From Hymenobacter canadensis (GTDB taxonomy: Bacteria; Bacteroidota; Bacteroidia; Cytophagales; Hymenobacteraceae): a stretch of DNA of 64,000 nt. The notes beneath the pieces were generated by a model, which was not told where the DNA came from, made no database searches, and saw only the letters and a list, made by a program, of their open reading frames with translations. The position numbers and the translations under genes were made by a program. Location of the stretch: the NCBI RefSeq assembly GCF_027359925.1, contig NZ_CP114767.1:3224001-3288000 (forward strand). The letters run 5' to 3'. Positions within the stretch are counted from its first letter, which is position 1; every line of letters begins with the position of its first letter. This document shows positions 1 to 7,111 of the stretch, piece after piece.

Positions 1-549
1 CACCTCCTGCGAGGTGTAGCCGATGAAGCTGAACACCAGCGTGCCCGTGTCGGGGGCCGTGATGGTGTAGCGGCCGTCGGGGTCGGTCTGGGTGCCGTTG
101 CTGGTGCCTTTCACCACCACGTTCACGCCGGGCAGGCCGGCGCCTTTCTCGTCCAGCACGCGGCCGGTTACCGGCACGTCGGCGGCGGCGGCCGGCTTCA
201 GGATGATGCCGCTGTCCATGGGCTCGTAGGCAATGCGCAGCGGGTCGAGGAGCACATGCAGCACCTCGCTCAGCGGCTGCCCGCTGGCTTCAATGGATAC
301 GCGGCGCCCGGCCTGAATCAGCTGGCGGCTGTACTGAAACCGGAAGTCGGTCTGGCGCTCGATCTTGCTGAGCACCGCGGCCACGGTTTCGCCGCTGGCC
401 TGCAACGAAATGGGCTGGTTGAGGGAGGGCTGGGCCGCGGAAGGATGGGCGGCGGCCATGCCGCTGAGCAGCGTCAGGCACAGTGGCTGCAGCAGCGCCG
501 CCCGCTTCAGGTCACGGACGGTGCGGGGAAATGGTAGGCGTGGGTTCAT
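1..549 (-). CDS. SusC/RagA-family TonB-linked outer-membrane receptor, N-terminal 183 residues (cut by window edge)
   Basis: The reading frame is open from an ATG at 549 to the window edge and has no stop, so only the N-terminus is present. Residues 1-40 form a signal peptide with a hydrophobic core and an Ala-rich end. Residues about 45-118 match the secretin/TonB short N-terminal (STN) fold used for signalling to FecR. Residues about 127-183 are a carboxypeptidase-regulatory-like beta domain (VTGRVLDEKGAGLPGVNVVV, then DPDGRYTI). STN plus this domain before the plug is the standard layout of regulated SusC proteins that import glycans or siderophores with TonB energy. The sigma and anti-sigma genes upstream on the same strand fit this. 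The substrate cannot be judged without the barrel and a SusD partner. Confidence 0.9.
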   Translation of the reverse strand, partial: MNPRLPFPRTVRDLKRAALLQPLCLTLLSGMAAAHPSAAQPSLNQPISLQASGETVAAVLSKIERQTDFRFQYSRQLIQAGRRVSIEASGQPLSEVLHVLLDPLRIAYEPMDSGIILKPAAAADVPVTGRVLDEKGAGLPGVNVVVKGTSNGTQTDPDGRYTITAPDTGTLVFSFIGYTSQEV

Positions 550-726
550 GCGAAAGTGGGAATTTGGGAAGCGTGTTCCCGGTGGCGGGCAAAGTTTCGC
601 GGGCAGGGGCCGGCGGTGCAGGCCCGGTCGGCAGGGCGGCATTGGGCGGGCAAAGGCGGAGGAACGGCGGGATTATCGGGCCATAGGCAATGCGGGGGCG
701 GGTGGTAGGAAAAGGGTAGTCAGGCG

Positions 727-1767
727 CTAGGGATTCTGGCAGCCGGGACTACGAAACTCGATGCGCGCGTCTTGCTGGGAGTAGCTGGCGCCCAGCACCT
801 GGCACAGCACATCCAGCTTGCCGTAGAGCGACTGGCGCTGCAGATTCAGGGTCACGGTGCAGCCGGCCAGCGCGGCGGCGTCGTAGCGGATATCCACGCC
901 GTAGGCGGTGCCCAGCGCGGCCAGCACGTCGGCCACGGGCTGGTCATCGAACACGAAAAATTGCGGCTGCAGCACCACCGGCTCAGGCACCAGTTCGCGG
1001 TGCAGCGGCTGCTGGCCCGCCGCGTACACGGCCTGCTGGTTGGGCACTACCGTCACACTGCCCTTGCTGGCCAAGGCCAGCATCCGGCGCGGCGTCACAC
1101 TCACCCGTCCAGTGCTCACTTTCACTAACTCCTGCGGCTGCCCGGCGTAGGCACGCACCCGGAAGCTGGTGCCCAGCACGGTGGTCACCAACTGCTCGGT
1201 ATAGACCTGAAACGGATGGGCCGCATCGGGTCGGACGTGGAAGAAGGCTTCGCCCACCAGCCGCACTTGGCGTTGGCCGCCCCCAAACTGCGTGGGGTAG
1301 CGCAGAGAGCTGGCCGGGGCCAGCACTACGGTGCTGCTGTCGGGTAACGTGAGTGGCAAGTGCTGGCGGCCCGAGTTACGGAGGGTGCGCCAGGCACCAG
1401 CCGGGGCCGGCCGGGTGGTGGCAGCCGGAGCAGTGGCTACGTCGGCGGGGGTGGGGCGGCCGGCTACGTACCAGGCACCCAGCCCCAGGCCGGCGGCCAA
1501 TGTGGCCGCGGCAGCCCAGTGGCTGGCGGCGGGCCAGGCCCGGAAGCCGCCCGGTGCAGGCGCGGGAGCGGCGGCCGGGGCAATAGTGCCGGCGGTAATC
1601 CGGTGCCAAAGCTCGGTGCGCAGGGCTTCCCGCTCGTCGGTGGTCATGAGCAGCGGCGGGTCTTGCCGCAGGGTGTCGTACCACGTCTCCACCTGCTGCT
1701 GCTCCTCGGGCGTGCACTGGCCGGCCTGGTAGCGGCGGAGCAGAGTTTGCAGGTCGGCCTGGTTCAT
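727..1767 (-). CDS. FecR-family anti-sigma factor
   Basis: This protein of 346 residues should be an inner-membrane anti-sigma regulator relaying receptor occupancy to the ECF sigma factor encoded upstream. The first about 75 residues are the cytoplasmic sigma-binding part. One membrane segment lies at about 77-95 (ATLAAGLGLGAWYVAG). The periplasmic FecR domain follows at about 130-210 (LPDSSTVVLAPASSLRYP, GEAFFHVRPD, FQVYT, VLGTSFRVRAY). The C-terminal about 75 residues resemble the DUF4974/STN-like fold (DDQPVADVLAALGTAYGVDI). I chose the ATG at 1767 because residues 1-11 of the longer frame from 1800 look non-coding and homologues start close to MNQADLQ. The SusC-like gene begins 177 bp downstream, so the order is sigma, FecR, receptor. 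Confidence 0.92.
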   Translation of the reverse strand: MNQADLQTLLRRYQAGQCTPEEQQQVETWYDTLRQDPPLLMTTDEREALRTELWHRITAGTIAPAAAPAPAPGGFRAWPAASHWAAAATLAAGLGLGAWYVAGRPTPADVATAPAATTRPAPAGAWRTLRNSGRQHLPLTLPDSSTVVLAPASSLRYPTQFGGGQRQVRLVGEAFFHVRPDAAHPFQVYTEQLVTTVLGTSFRVRAYAGQPQELVKVSTGRVSVTPRRMLALASKGSVTVVPNQQAVYAAGQQPLHRELVPEPVVLQPQFFVFDDQPVADVLAALGTAYGVDIRYDAAALAGCTVTLNLQRQSLYGKLDVLCQVLGASYSQQDARIEFRSPGCQNP

Positions 1768-2098
1768 GGAGCGGGTGCTATCGAACTCAAAACCGACCAA
1801 TGCGGGCGGTATAAGTGCAGACGACCAGCCTGGCCGGCATCCCTAGCCGGGGTCTGAAAAAAATTATCGACAACGTCGCAGATGCCGGCCAGGCTGTAGG
1901 CTTTTTTCAGCCGTGAGGCCGGTCGCGAAGCTTGCAGTCAGGTGGTTGCGGGTCTAACGGGGCAGACACGCGACACTTCGCGGCGTGTCGTTGAACGGCC
2001 GGCATTACAGCAACAAACAACGTCAGCAACCTCAGCAAACTAAAGCTAACGTCGCGTCGCGCCTCTACAGCTGTCAGGCAGAAAAACGGCAGCATGCT
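1768..2098. other. 331-bp gap between sigma-factor and FecR genes
   Basis: No believable gene is seen here. The only short minus-strand reading frame (1907-2095) lacks any recognisable domain. The gap holds a perfect 15-bp inverted repeat, listed separately. It is long for a sigma/anti-sigma pair, where the genes often lie close together, so it may carry a separate FecR promoter or an RNA-level control site. No clear TAnnTTTG element was found in it. Confidence 0.6.
1826..1896. repeat. 15-bp perfect inverted repeat upstream of fecR-like gene
   Basis: CAGCCTGGCCGGCAT at 1826-1840 is the exact reverse complement of 1882-1896, with 41 bp between. On the plus strand the second arm is soon followed by a run of T (1901-1907), as in a terminator, but nothing is transcribed towards it from the left. 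In the minus-strand mRNA it would form a long-looped hairpin 70 nt upstream of the FecR start codon. Confidence 0.7.
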
Positions 2099-2722
2099 TC
2101 ACCCCGCCACTCCCAGCAACGCCAGCATCAGCACCAGAAAGTCCTTCAGGCTCACGCGCAGCTGCCGGAGGGCGCGGGTGAGGTGGTACTCCACGGTTTT
2201 GCGCGAGAGGTTGAGGCGCACCGCAATTTCGGGTACCGACTGGTGCTCGAAGCGGCTCAGCCGAAACACTTCCCGCGTGTGCCGGGGGAGCTGCGTGAGG
2301 CTGGCCTGCAGGGCACCGCTCAGCTCGTCGGCGGCCACTTCTTCTTCGGTACAATGATCGGGCTGCATCAGGCGGGCGCCGTGGTAGGCCACGTAGGTTT
2401 CGCGCGGGGCCCGGGCCTTGATGCAGTCGATGACGCGGTGGCGGACGGCCGCGTGCAGGTAGTGCTGCAGGTGCTGGATCTGGTGTTCGGCGCGCTTGTG
2501 CCAAAGCACCGTAAACAGGTCCTGCACTATTTCCTCGGCCACTTCCCGCGAGCCCAGCTTGCGCGCCGCCAGCTGAAAAAGTGGCCACCAGTGCCGCTCG
2601 TAGATCTGCGCGAAGGCCAGGGTATCGTCGTGGCGCAGGGCCTGCACCAGCGCTGCATCGTCCCAGGAGGCGTACACCTGCTGGGTCGGATGAGCAACGG
2701 TGGTGAAAGCGGGGCGGGACAT
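2099..2722 (-). CDS. ECF-type RNA polymerase sigma-70 factor
   Basis: This 207-residue protein has the two-domain build of group 4 sigma factors. Region 2 lies at about 38-78 (EIYERHWWPLFQLAARKLG, then EEIVQDLFTVLW). Region 4 is a helix-turn-helix at about 130-185 (LPRHTREVFRLSRFEHQS, VPEIAVRLNLSRKTVEYHL). The ATG at 2722 is preferred over the first in-frame ATG at 2815, whose extra 31 residues are low-complexity and outside the family. It should recruit RNA polymerase to the downstream receptor operon when FecR releases it. The C-terminal tail (FLVLMLALLGVAG) is hydrophobic, as in many Bacteroidota homologues. Confidence 0.93.
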   Translation of the reverse strand: MSRPAFTTVAHPTQQVYASWDDAALVQALRHDDTLAFAQIYERHWWPLFQLAARKLGSREVAEEIVQDLFTVLWHKRAEHQIQHLQHYLHAAVRHRVIDCIKARAPRETYVAYHGARLMQPDHCTEEEVAADELSGALQASLTQLPRHTREVFRLSRFEHQSVPEIAVRLNLSRKTVEYHLTRALRQLRVSLKDFLVLMLALLGVAG

Positions 2723-2987
2723 GGGCGCGCGGAGGGAAGAAGATGGTGACGCTGCACAGAGCCAGCAGTGGCCGGCTGCACCCGCCAGACGGCCAGCGGA
2801 TCCGGCACTGCCCATGCGACTTGTGCCTGTACTTGTGCCTACTGTAGTATGATACGCATTCTGTTGCCCGATAGATAGCAGAAAGCCTTACCGGCCTGGT
2901 CCCGGCCGCTCCAGGAAGCCTGAATTCAATCGAAAAATCGTTTATTTATCCCTGCTCCATTGCTTTCGTGCTATTGTTCGTCGCACT

Positions 2988-3539
2988 ATGTATTTCCGAT
3001 TACCCGCTGCCAGCCGGCCGCTGCTGCTATTCTGCTCGTTGCTGGCCGGCTGCCGCAGCGAGCAGGTGGCGTTTCGGTTCCGGCCGGGACCAGCCGGTGC
3101 TACGGCCCCGGCTACGGCCGCCCACTCGCCGGCCTCGCAACTACCCAAGCCAACGCCTACCGCGTCTTTGCCCACGGCTACCGTCCTCCCAGATGTACGG
3201 CCGCCCCATCAGCAGGCCGTAAGCCCATCACCTCAAAAAGCGGTGGCCTTGCTTCCGGTTACGCGCACCGCCCGCCGGCTGCCCGCTGCCGCAGCGCGGC
3301 TAGTGCGGCGCCCGGCCTCCGAAGCAGCCGCGGCCCTTACCACTACCAAGCTCCAAAAGGCCGGCCTGGTATTTCTGGGTTTCGGCGTGCTGCTGCTGGT
3401 GTTGGTGTTGGTGCTGGTGCTGGCTCCGGGCACGTTCACTCTGGCCGGGGCGATTATGCTCTATATGGGCTACCTGTTTGGTATTGCCATGCTCGTCGTT
3501 GGGTTGGTGCTGCTGTTGATTTCGCTGCTCAGTGCCTGA
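2988..3539 (+). CDS. Predicted membrane lipoprotein, tandem paralogue 1 (unknown function)
   Basis: I do not recognise a named family. The 183-residue protein begins with a signal peptide ending in a lipobox (LLAGC, Cys at about residue 20) followed by RSEQVAFRF. The middle is rich in Pro, Ala and Thr and looks disordered. The C-terminal third has two hydrophobic segments (about 124-145 and 150-182) separated by a very short turn. The next gene (3600) repeats the design: lipobox, CRSPQTAFRF, disordered middle and C-terminal hydrophobic hairpin. They are therefore tandem paralogues. A lipid-anchored N-terminus plus a C-terminal hydrophobic hairpin is unusual. The lipobox suggests an envelope location. 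Confidence 0.75.
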   Translation: MYFRLPAASRPLLLFCSLLAGCRSEQVAFRFRPGPAGATAPATAAHSPASQLPKPTPTASLPTATVLPDVRPPHQQAVSPSPQKAVALLPVTRTARRLPAAAARLVRRPASEAAAALTTTKLQKAGLVFLGFGVLLLVLVLVLVLAPGTFTLAGAIMLYMGYLFGIAMLVVGLVLLLISLLSA

Positions 3540-3588
3540 TAATCCGCCGGGGCGCTGTGCCGGCTTATGGCCGGCCGGCTGCCGTAGC

Positions 3589-3596
3589 TACCTTCG
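3589..3596 (+). promoter_or_regulatory. -7-like element TACCTTCG immediately upstream of the 3600 start codon
   Basis: TACCTTCG differs at one base from the Bacteroidota -7 consensus TAnnTTTG and ends 3 nt before the ATG. No -33 TTTG is visible at the right distance. If real, transcription would start at or near the start codon and the mRNA would be leaderless. Confidence 0.3.
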
Positions 3597-3599
3597 GCC

Positions 3600-4139
3600 A
3601 TGCATTCTTACCGCCACTGCTTGAAATCTATCCTCACGTTCTCCTGGCTGCTCTTGCTGGTAGCCGGGTGCCGCAGCCCGCAAACTGCTTTCCGGTTTGC
3701 ACCCGCCCCAATGCAAGCCTCCTTTGTGGCGGCCGCAGCCCCGGCTTCGGCCCCTGCAATGCCCGCCGGGGCAGTTCCAGCTGCTGTCGGGGAAGCCGCC
3801 ATTCACCAGCCAACACAGCGCCCTGGCACGGCGTCGCTGCTGGCCCGGGCCCGGGTATTGCGCATGCCGCGGGTGCAACCAGCGGCCACGGAAACGACTG
3901 CGCACCACCCACTACGGGCCCGGCACCAACCGCAACAGCCGCAGCTGGAACACACCGGCGCGTTTGTGCTGGGTGCGGCGCTGGTGGTGGGCGGCGTGGT
4001 GGCGGGCCTGCTGCTGGGCGGCTGGCTGGGCCTGGGTGTAGGGGCGCTGGTAGTGCTGGCGGGCTACTATTTTGTGGGCGTAGGGCTGGGCGGCAAGCAC
4101 GCCTGGCTAGAGGTGTTCCAGGAGTTCTTCAATATGTGA
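3600..4139 (+). CDS. Predicted membrane lipoprotein, tandem paralogue 2 (unknown function)
   Basis: This 179-residue protein is the paralogue of the gene at 2988. It has a signal peptide with lipobox (LLVAGC, Cys at about 24), the shared motif CRSPQTAFRF, and a disordered Ala/Pro/Gln-rich region to about residue 120. A Gly/Val-rich hydrophobic hairpin follows at about 122-165 (GAALVVGGVVAGLLLGGWLG), then a short soluble tail (KHAWLEVFQEFFNM). The conserved sequence is only at the N-terminus and in the hairpin topology. The genes are 60 bp apart, so co-transcription is possible. No enzymatic motif is present, and I cannot assign a function. Confidence 0.75.
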   Translation: MHSYRHCLKSILTFSWLLLLVAGCRSPQTAFRFAPAPMQASFVAAAAPASAPAMPAGAVPAAVGEAAIHQPTQRPGTASLLARARVLRMPRVQPAATETTAHHPLRARHQPQQPQLEHTGAFVLGAALVVGGVVAGLLLGGWLGLGVGALVVLAGYYFVGVGLGGKHAWLEVFQEFFNM

Positions 4140-4187
4140 GCCGACAGGGTGCCGCAGCCTCCCCACCAAAGCTGCCGCCCGCAACCT

Positions 4188-4195
4188 TACCTTTG
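4188..4195 (+). promoter_or_regulatory. -7 promoter element TACCTTTG upstream of hemB
   Basis: A perfect match to the Bacteroidota sigma-A -7 consensus TAnnTTTG, 41 nt before the hemB ATG. No TTTG or TTG is seen about 20 bp upstream, so the -33 box is weak or absent, which is common in GC-rich relatives. Confidence 0.5.
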
Positions 4196-4236
4196 CGCCG
4201 GTTGTTCTCTCTCGTCTTACCAACTAACCGAACCTC

Positions 4237-5229
4237 ATGCCCCAGCTCCCCACGCACCGCCCGCGTCGCAACCGCAAGTCGCAGATTATCCGCGACATGG
4301 TGCAGGAAACCCGCCTGACTACGCACGACTTCATTTTCCCACTGTTTCTGATTGAAGGCCACAGCCAACAGGTGGAAATTCATTCCATGCCGGGCATTTT
4401 CCGGTTTTCGGCCGACAAAATCATCGACGAGGTAGGCCGCTGCGTGGAACTGGGCATCCACAGCTTCGCGCCGTTTCCGAGCATCAACGACGGCCTGAAG
4501 GACCGGCTGGCCCGCGAATCGGCCAACCCTGATGGGCTCTACCTCAAGACCATTGCCGACATCAAGCGCCAGTTTCCGGACGTGGTGCTGATGACCGACG
4601 TGGCCATGGACCCCTACTCTTCCGACGGCCACGACGGCGTGGTAGATGCTGAGTCGGGCGAGATTCTCAACGATGCCACCCTGGAGGTGCTCGGCCAGAT
4701 GGCCCTGGCACAGGCCCGCGCCGGCAGTGACATCATTGGTCCCTCCGACATGATGGACGGCCGCGTGGCCTGGATCCGGGACGTGCTGGATAGCAACGCC
4801 TTCAGCCACGTGAGCATCATGAGCTATACGGCCAAGTATGCCTCGGCCTTCTACGGCCCGTTCCGCGACGCGCTGGACTCGGCCCCGAAAAAAGGCGACA
4901 AGAAAAGCTACCAGATGAACCCCGCCAACCGCCGCGAAGCCCTGCGCGAGCTGGCCCTCGACGAAGCGGAAGGCGCCGACATGGTGATGATCAAACCGGC
5001 CCTGAGCTACCTGGACGTGATTCGGGAGGTGCGCGACCATACGCATCTGCCCGTGACGGCCTACAACGTATCGGGCGAGTACGCCATGGTGAAGGCCGCC
5101 GCTCAGAACGGCTGGCTCGACGGCGAGAAAACCATGATGGAAGTCCTCACCAGCATCAAGCGCGCCGGCGCCGACGCCATCCTGACCTACTTCGCCAAGG
5201 AAGCCGCCGAAGTGCTGCGGCGCGGCTAG
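4237..5229 (+). CDS. hemB: Delta-aminolevulinic acid dehydratase (porphobilinogen synthase)
   Basis: Condenses two 5-aminolevulinate molecules to porphobilinogen, the second common step of heme synthesis, in the cytoplasm. The 330-residue length is typical. Both Schiff-base lysines are visible: Lys200 in SYTAKYASAFYGPF and Lys253 in MVMIKPALSYLD. The metal-site segment at 121-134 reads DVAMDPYSSDGHDG. The cysteines of zinc enzymes (DVCLCPYTSHGHCG type) are replaced by Ala, Asp and Asp, so this should be a magnesium or monovalent-ion dependent, Pseudomonas-like enzyme. No other heme gene is adjacent. A -7 element lies 41 nt upstream and a hairpin terminator follows, so it is probably monocistronic. 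Confidence 0.97.
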   Translation: MPQLPTHRPRRNRKSQIIRDMVQETRLTTHDFIFPLFLIEGHSQQVEIHSMPGIFRFSADKIIDEVGRCVELGIHSFAPFPSINDGLKDRLARESANPDGLYLKTIADIKRQFPDVVLMTDVAMDPYSSDGHDGVVDAESGEILNDATLEVLGQMALAQARAGSDIIGPSDMMDGRVAWIRDVLDSNAFSHVSIMSYTAKYASAFYGPFRDALDSAPKKGDKKSYQMNPANRREALRELALDEAEGADMVMIKPALSYLDVIREVRDHTHLPVTAYNVSGEYAMVKAAAQNGWLDGEKTMMEVLTSIKRAGADAILTYFAKEAAEVLRRG

Positions 5230-5258
5230 ACTGCAGCTAGGCAACTGCACGCCGGACT

Positions 5259-5301
5259 TGGGCAATTTTCGCGCTTTATCTCGCGGGAATTGCCCATTTT
5301 T
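5259..5301 (+). terminator. Rho-independent terminator after hemB
   Basis: TGGGCAATTTTCGCG (5259-5273) pairs with CGCGGGAATTGCCCA (5282-5296) except for a two-base internal mismatch, around an 8-nt loop, and is followed by a run of five T. Confidence 0.75.
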
Positions 5302-5341
5302 GTCTTCTGACTTTCTGCTGCATAGTCGTTATTTTCTTTTT

Positions 5342-6544
5342 ATGCTATCTGTTTTTCGCGGTGTGCCGCTGGCGCTGCTGCTGGGGCTCATGGGCCAGCC
5401 GCTCGCCGGACACGCGCAGACCGCCAAGCCCCGTACGCCGCCGCCACCTTATCAGGCGGTGGATGCCCGTATGCGGCAGATTCCGGATTCCGCTACGCAT
5501 ACCGTGGGCAGTCTGGCCCGCTACATCAACGCCTCGTTTGCGACGGAGGCAGATAAGGCCCGCGCGGCCTTCGTGTGGGTGGCGCGCAACATCCGCTACG
5601 ACCGGGAAAACATGTACCTGCTGGAGTTTGAGCGGGAGCCGGCCGAGGTAGTGCGCGAGACGCTGACCAAGCGCCTCGGCGTGTGCCGGCACTACGCCGA
5701 GCTGTATAAGACCCTGGCCAGCGCGGTGGGCGTGCCAACCTACGTGGTGCCCGGCTACACCAGCCTGCGCGACGCCACTGGTCACGCCTGGTGCGCCAGC
5801 CGCATCGACGGGCAGTGGTACCTGATGGACCCCACCTGGGCCCTGCAAACCCGGACGGTCAATGGCAAGCCGCTGGTGGTCTTTCGCGACGACTACTTTC
5901 GCATGAAGCCCGCGCAGGCCATCGAGTCGCACATGCCTTATGACCCGCTGTGGCAGCTGCTGACGGCGCCCCGCACGCCCGAGCAATTTCAGTACGGCCA
6001 GGTGCCTGCCACCCCGGCGCAGCCTTTCGCGTACCTGGATTCGCTGGCCGTGTACGAGCGGCAAAGCCCGCTGGAGCAACTGCGGGCCGTCAATCGGCGC
6101 ATTGAGCGGAATGGCGTGCGCAACGGCCTAACTTTCACGTACCTGAGCAGCAACCGCACCCGGGAGGAAAACCTGCACATCGGCACCTACAATGCGGCTT
6201 TGCAGGAGTTGAATGCCGGGGCCGAGCAGCTTAATGCCTTTATGGATTTCTTCAACCACCAGTTCCTGCCCCGTAAAACCGACGCCGAGCTGGCGCTGCT
6301 GCTGCCTCCTGCGGCGGCTCGCCTGGCCCGTTCGCGCGAGCTGCTGGCCTCTTTGCCTCTTTTACAGAGTCCAGCTCACCAAACCAACATACGGCAGTTT
6401 GAGGCTTCGCTGCGCGAAGCGGAAACTTTGCTGGCAAACAGCCAGGCTTTCCTGGTCCGCTACCTGGGCACCGGCAAGCTGCTGCGGCCTACGCTGTTTA
6501 TGCAAATCAGTACGCTCAACGGCCGTCACGAAATGCAGCGTTAG
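5342..6544 (+). CDS. Secreted transglutaminase-like domain protein
   Basis: The 400-residue protein starts at the ATG at 5342. The in-frame ATG at 5258 would begin inside the hemB terminator and put a non-signal peptide first. Residues 1-26 are a signal peptide ending AGHAQ. The transglutaminase-like (papain-fold) core lies at about 55-165, with the catalytic triad Cys115 (RLGVCRHYAELYK), His148 (ATGHAWC) and Asp163 (YLMDPTWA). Residues 170-400 have no recognised domain and are mostly helical in character. Proteins of this class are usually periplasmic proteases or peptide-crosslinking enzymes. The substrate is unknown. A second, different transglutaminase-like protein is at 35122. Confidence 0.85.
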   Translation: MLSVFRGVPLALLLGLMGQPLAGHAQTAKPRTPPPPYQAVDARMRQIPDSATHTVGSLARYINASFATEADKARAAFVWVARNIRYDRENMYLLEFEREPAEVVRETLTKRLGVCRHYAELYKTLASAVGVPTYVVPGYTSLRDATGHAWCASRIDGQWYLMDPTWALQTRTVNGKPLVVFRDDYFRMKPAQAIESHMPYDPLWQLLTAPRTPEQFQYGQVPATPAQPFAYLDSLAVYERQSPLEQLRAVNRRIERNGVRNGLTFTYLSSNRTREENLHIGTYNAALQELNAGAEQLNAFMDFFNHQFLPRKTDAELALLLPPAAARLARSRELLASLPLLQSPAHQTNIRQFEASLREAETLLANSQAFLVRYLGTGKLLRPTLFMQISTLNGRHEMQR

Positions 6545-6587
6545 CGCTGCGCGAAACACGCCGCTTCACCTTGTCAATATCAACCAG

Positions 6588-7091
6588 ATGCCCCGCCTCG
6601 CCATCATCGCCGATTTGCCGGCCATTCTTGACCTCATCAGCCGCGTAGTGCCGCTGATGAATGCGGCCGGCAACTGGCAGTGGACGGCGGAGTACCCGAA
6701 CGAGGATGTATTCCGGCGCGACATAGAGCGGCAGCACCTCTGGGTGGCCGAACTGGATGGCCGCGTAGCCGCCGTGGCCGCCCTCACCCACAACGACCAG
6801 GACGCCGAGTACGCCCAGGCCGACTGGGACGCCGCCGAGCCGGCTTTGGTCACGCACCGGCTGGCCGTGGCGCCCGCCGCCCAGGGCCACGGCTTGGCCG
6901 CCGCGCTGATGGTTCAGGCCGAAACGCTGGCCCGCCAGCAAAGCCTGCGGGTGCTGCGCGTGGATACCAACTCCGAAAACCAGGCCACCCAGCGGCTTTT
7001 CCCGAAGCTGGGCTACCGCTACGCCGGCGAAATCACGCTGGCGTTCCGGCCGGGCCTGCGGTTTTTCTGCTACGAGAAGCGGCTGGGGTAG
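6588..7091 (+). CDS. GNAT-family N-acetyltransferase
   Basis: A single-domain acetyltransferase of 167 residues that should transfer an acetyl group from acetyl-CoA to an amine. The acetyl-CoA motif A is at about 90-112 (HRLAVAPAAQGHGLAAALM), with the expected Q/R-x-x-G-x-G/A loop. It is followed by the NSENQATQRLFPKLGY segment typical of the family. The ATG at 6588 lies 43 bp after the transglutaminase-like gene, so read-through is possible. Its 3' end converges with the permease gene with only 20 bp between. The substrate cannot be told from sequence. Confidence 0.9.
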   Translation: MPRLAIIADLPAILDLISRVVPLMNAAGNWQWTAEYPNEDVFRRDIERQHLWVAELDGRVAAVAALTHNDQDAEYAQADWDAAEPALVTHRLAVAPAAQGHGLAAALMVQAETLARQQSLRVLRVDTNSENQATQRLFPKLGYRYAGEITLAFRPGLRFFCYEKRLG

Positions 7092-7111
7092 CCAAACGCT
7101 CCAGCTACTCG

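Noticed and set aside
1907..2095. A 62-codon minus-strand frame between sigma and FecR genes
   Set aside because: No homology by eye and overlapping no regulatory landmark. It is probably non-coding.
4129..5265. A long minus-strand frame opposite to hemB
   Set aside because: His/Gly/Val-rich antisense translation without domains. hemB on the other strand is unambiguous.
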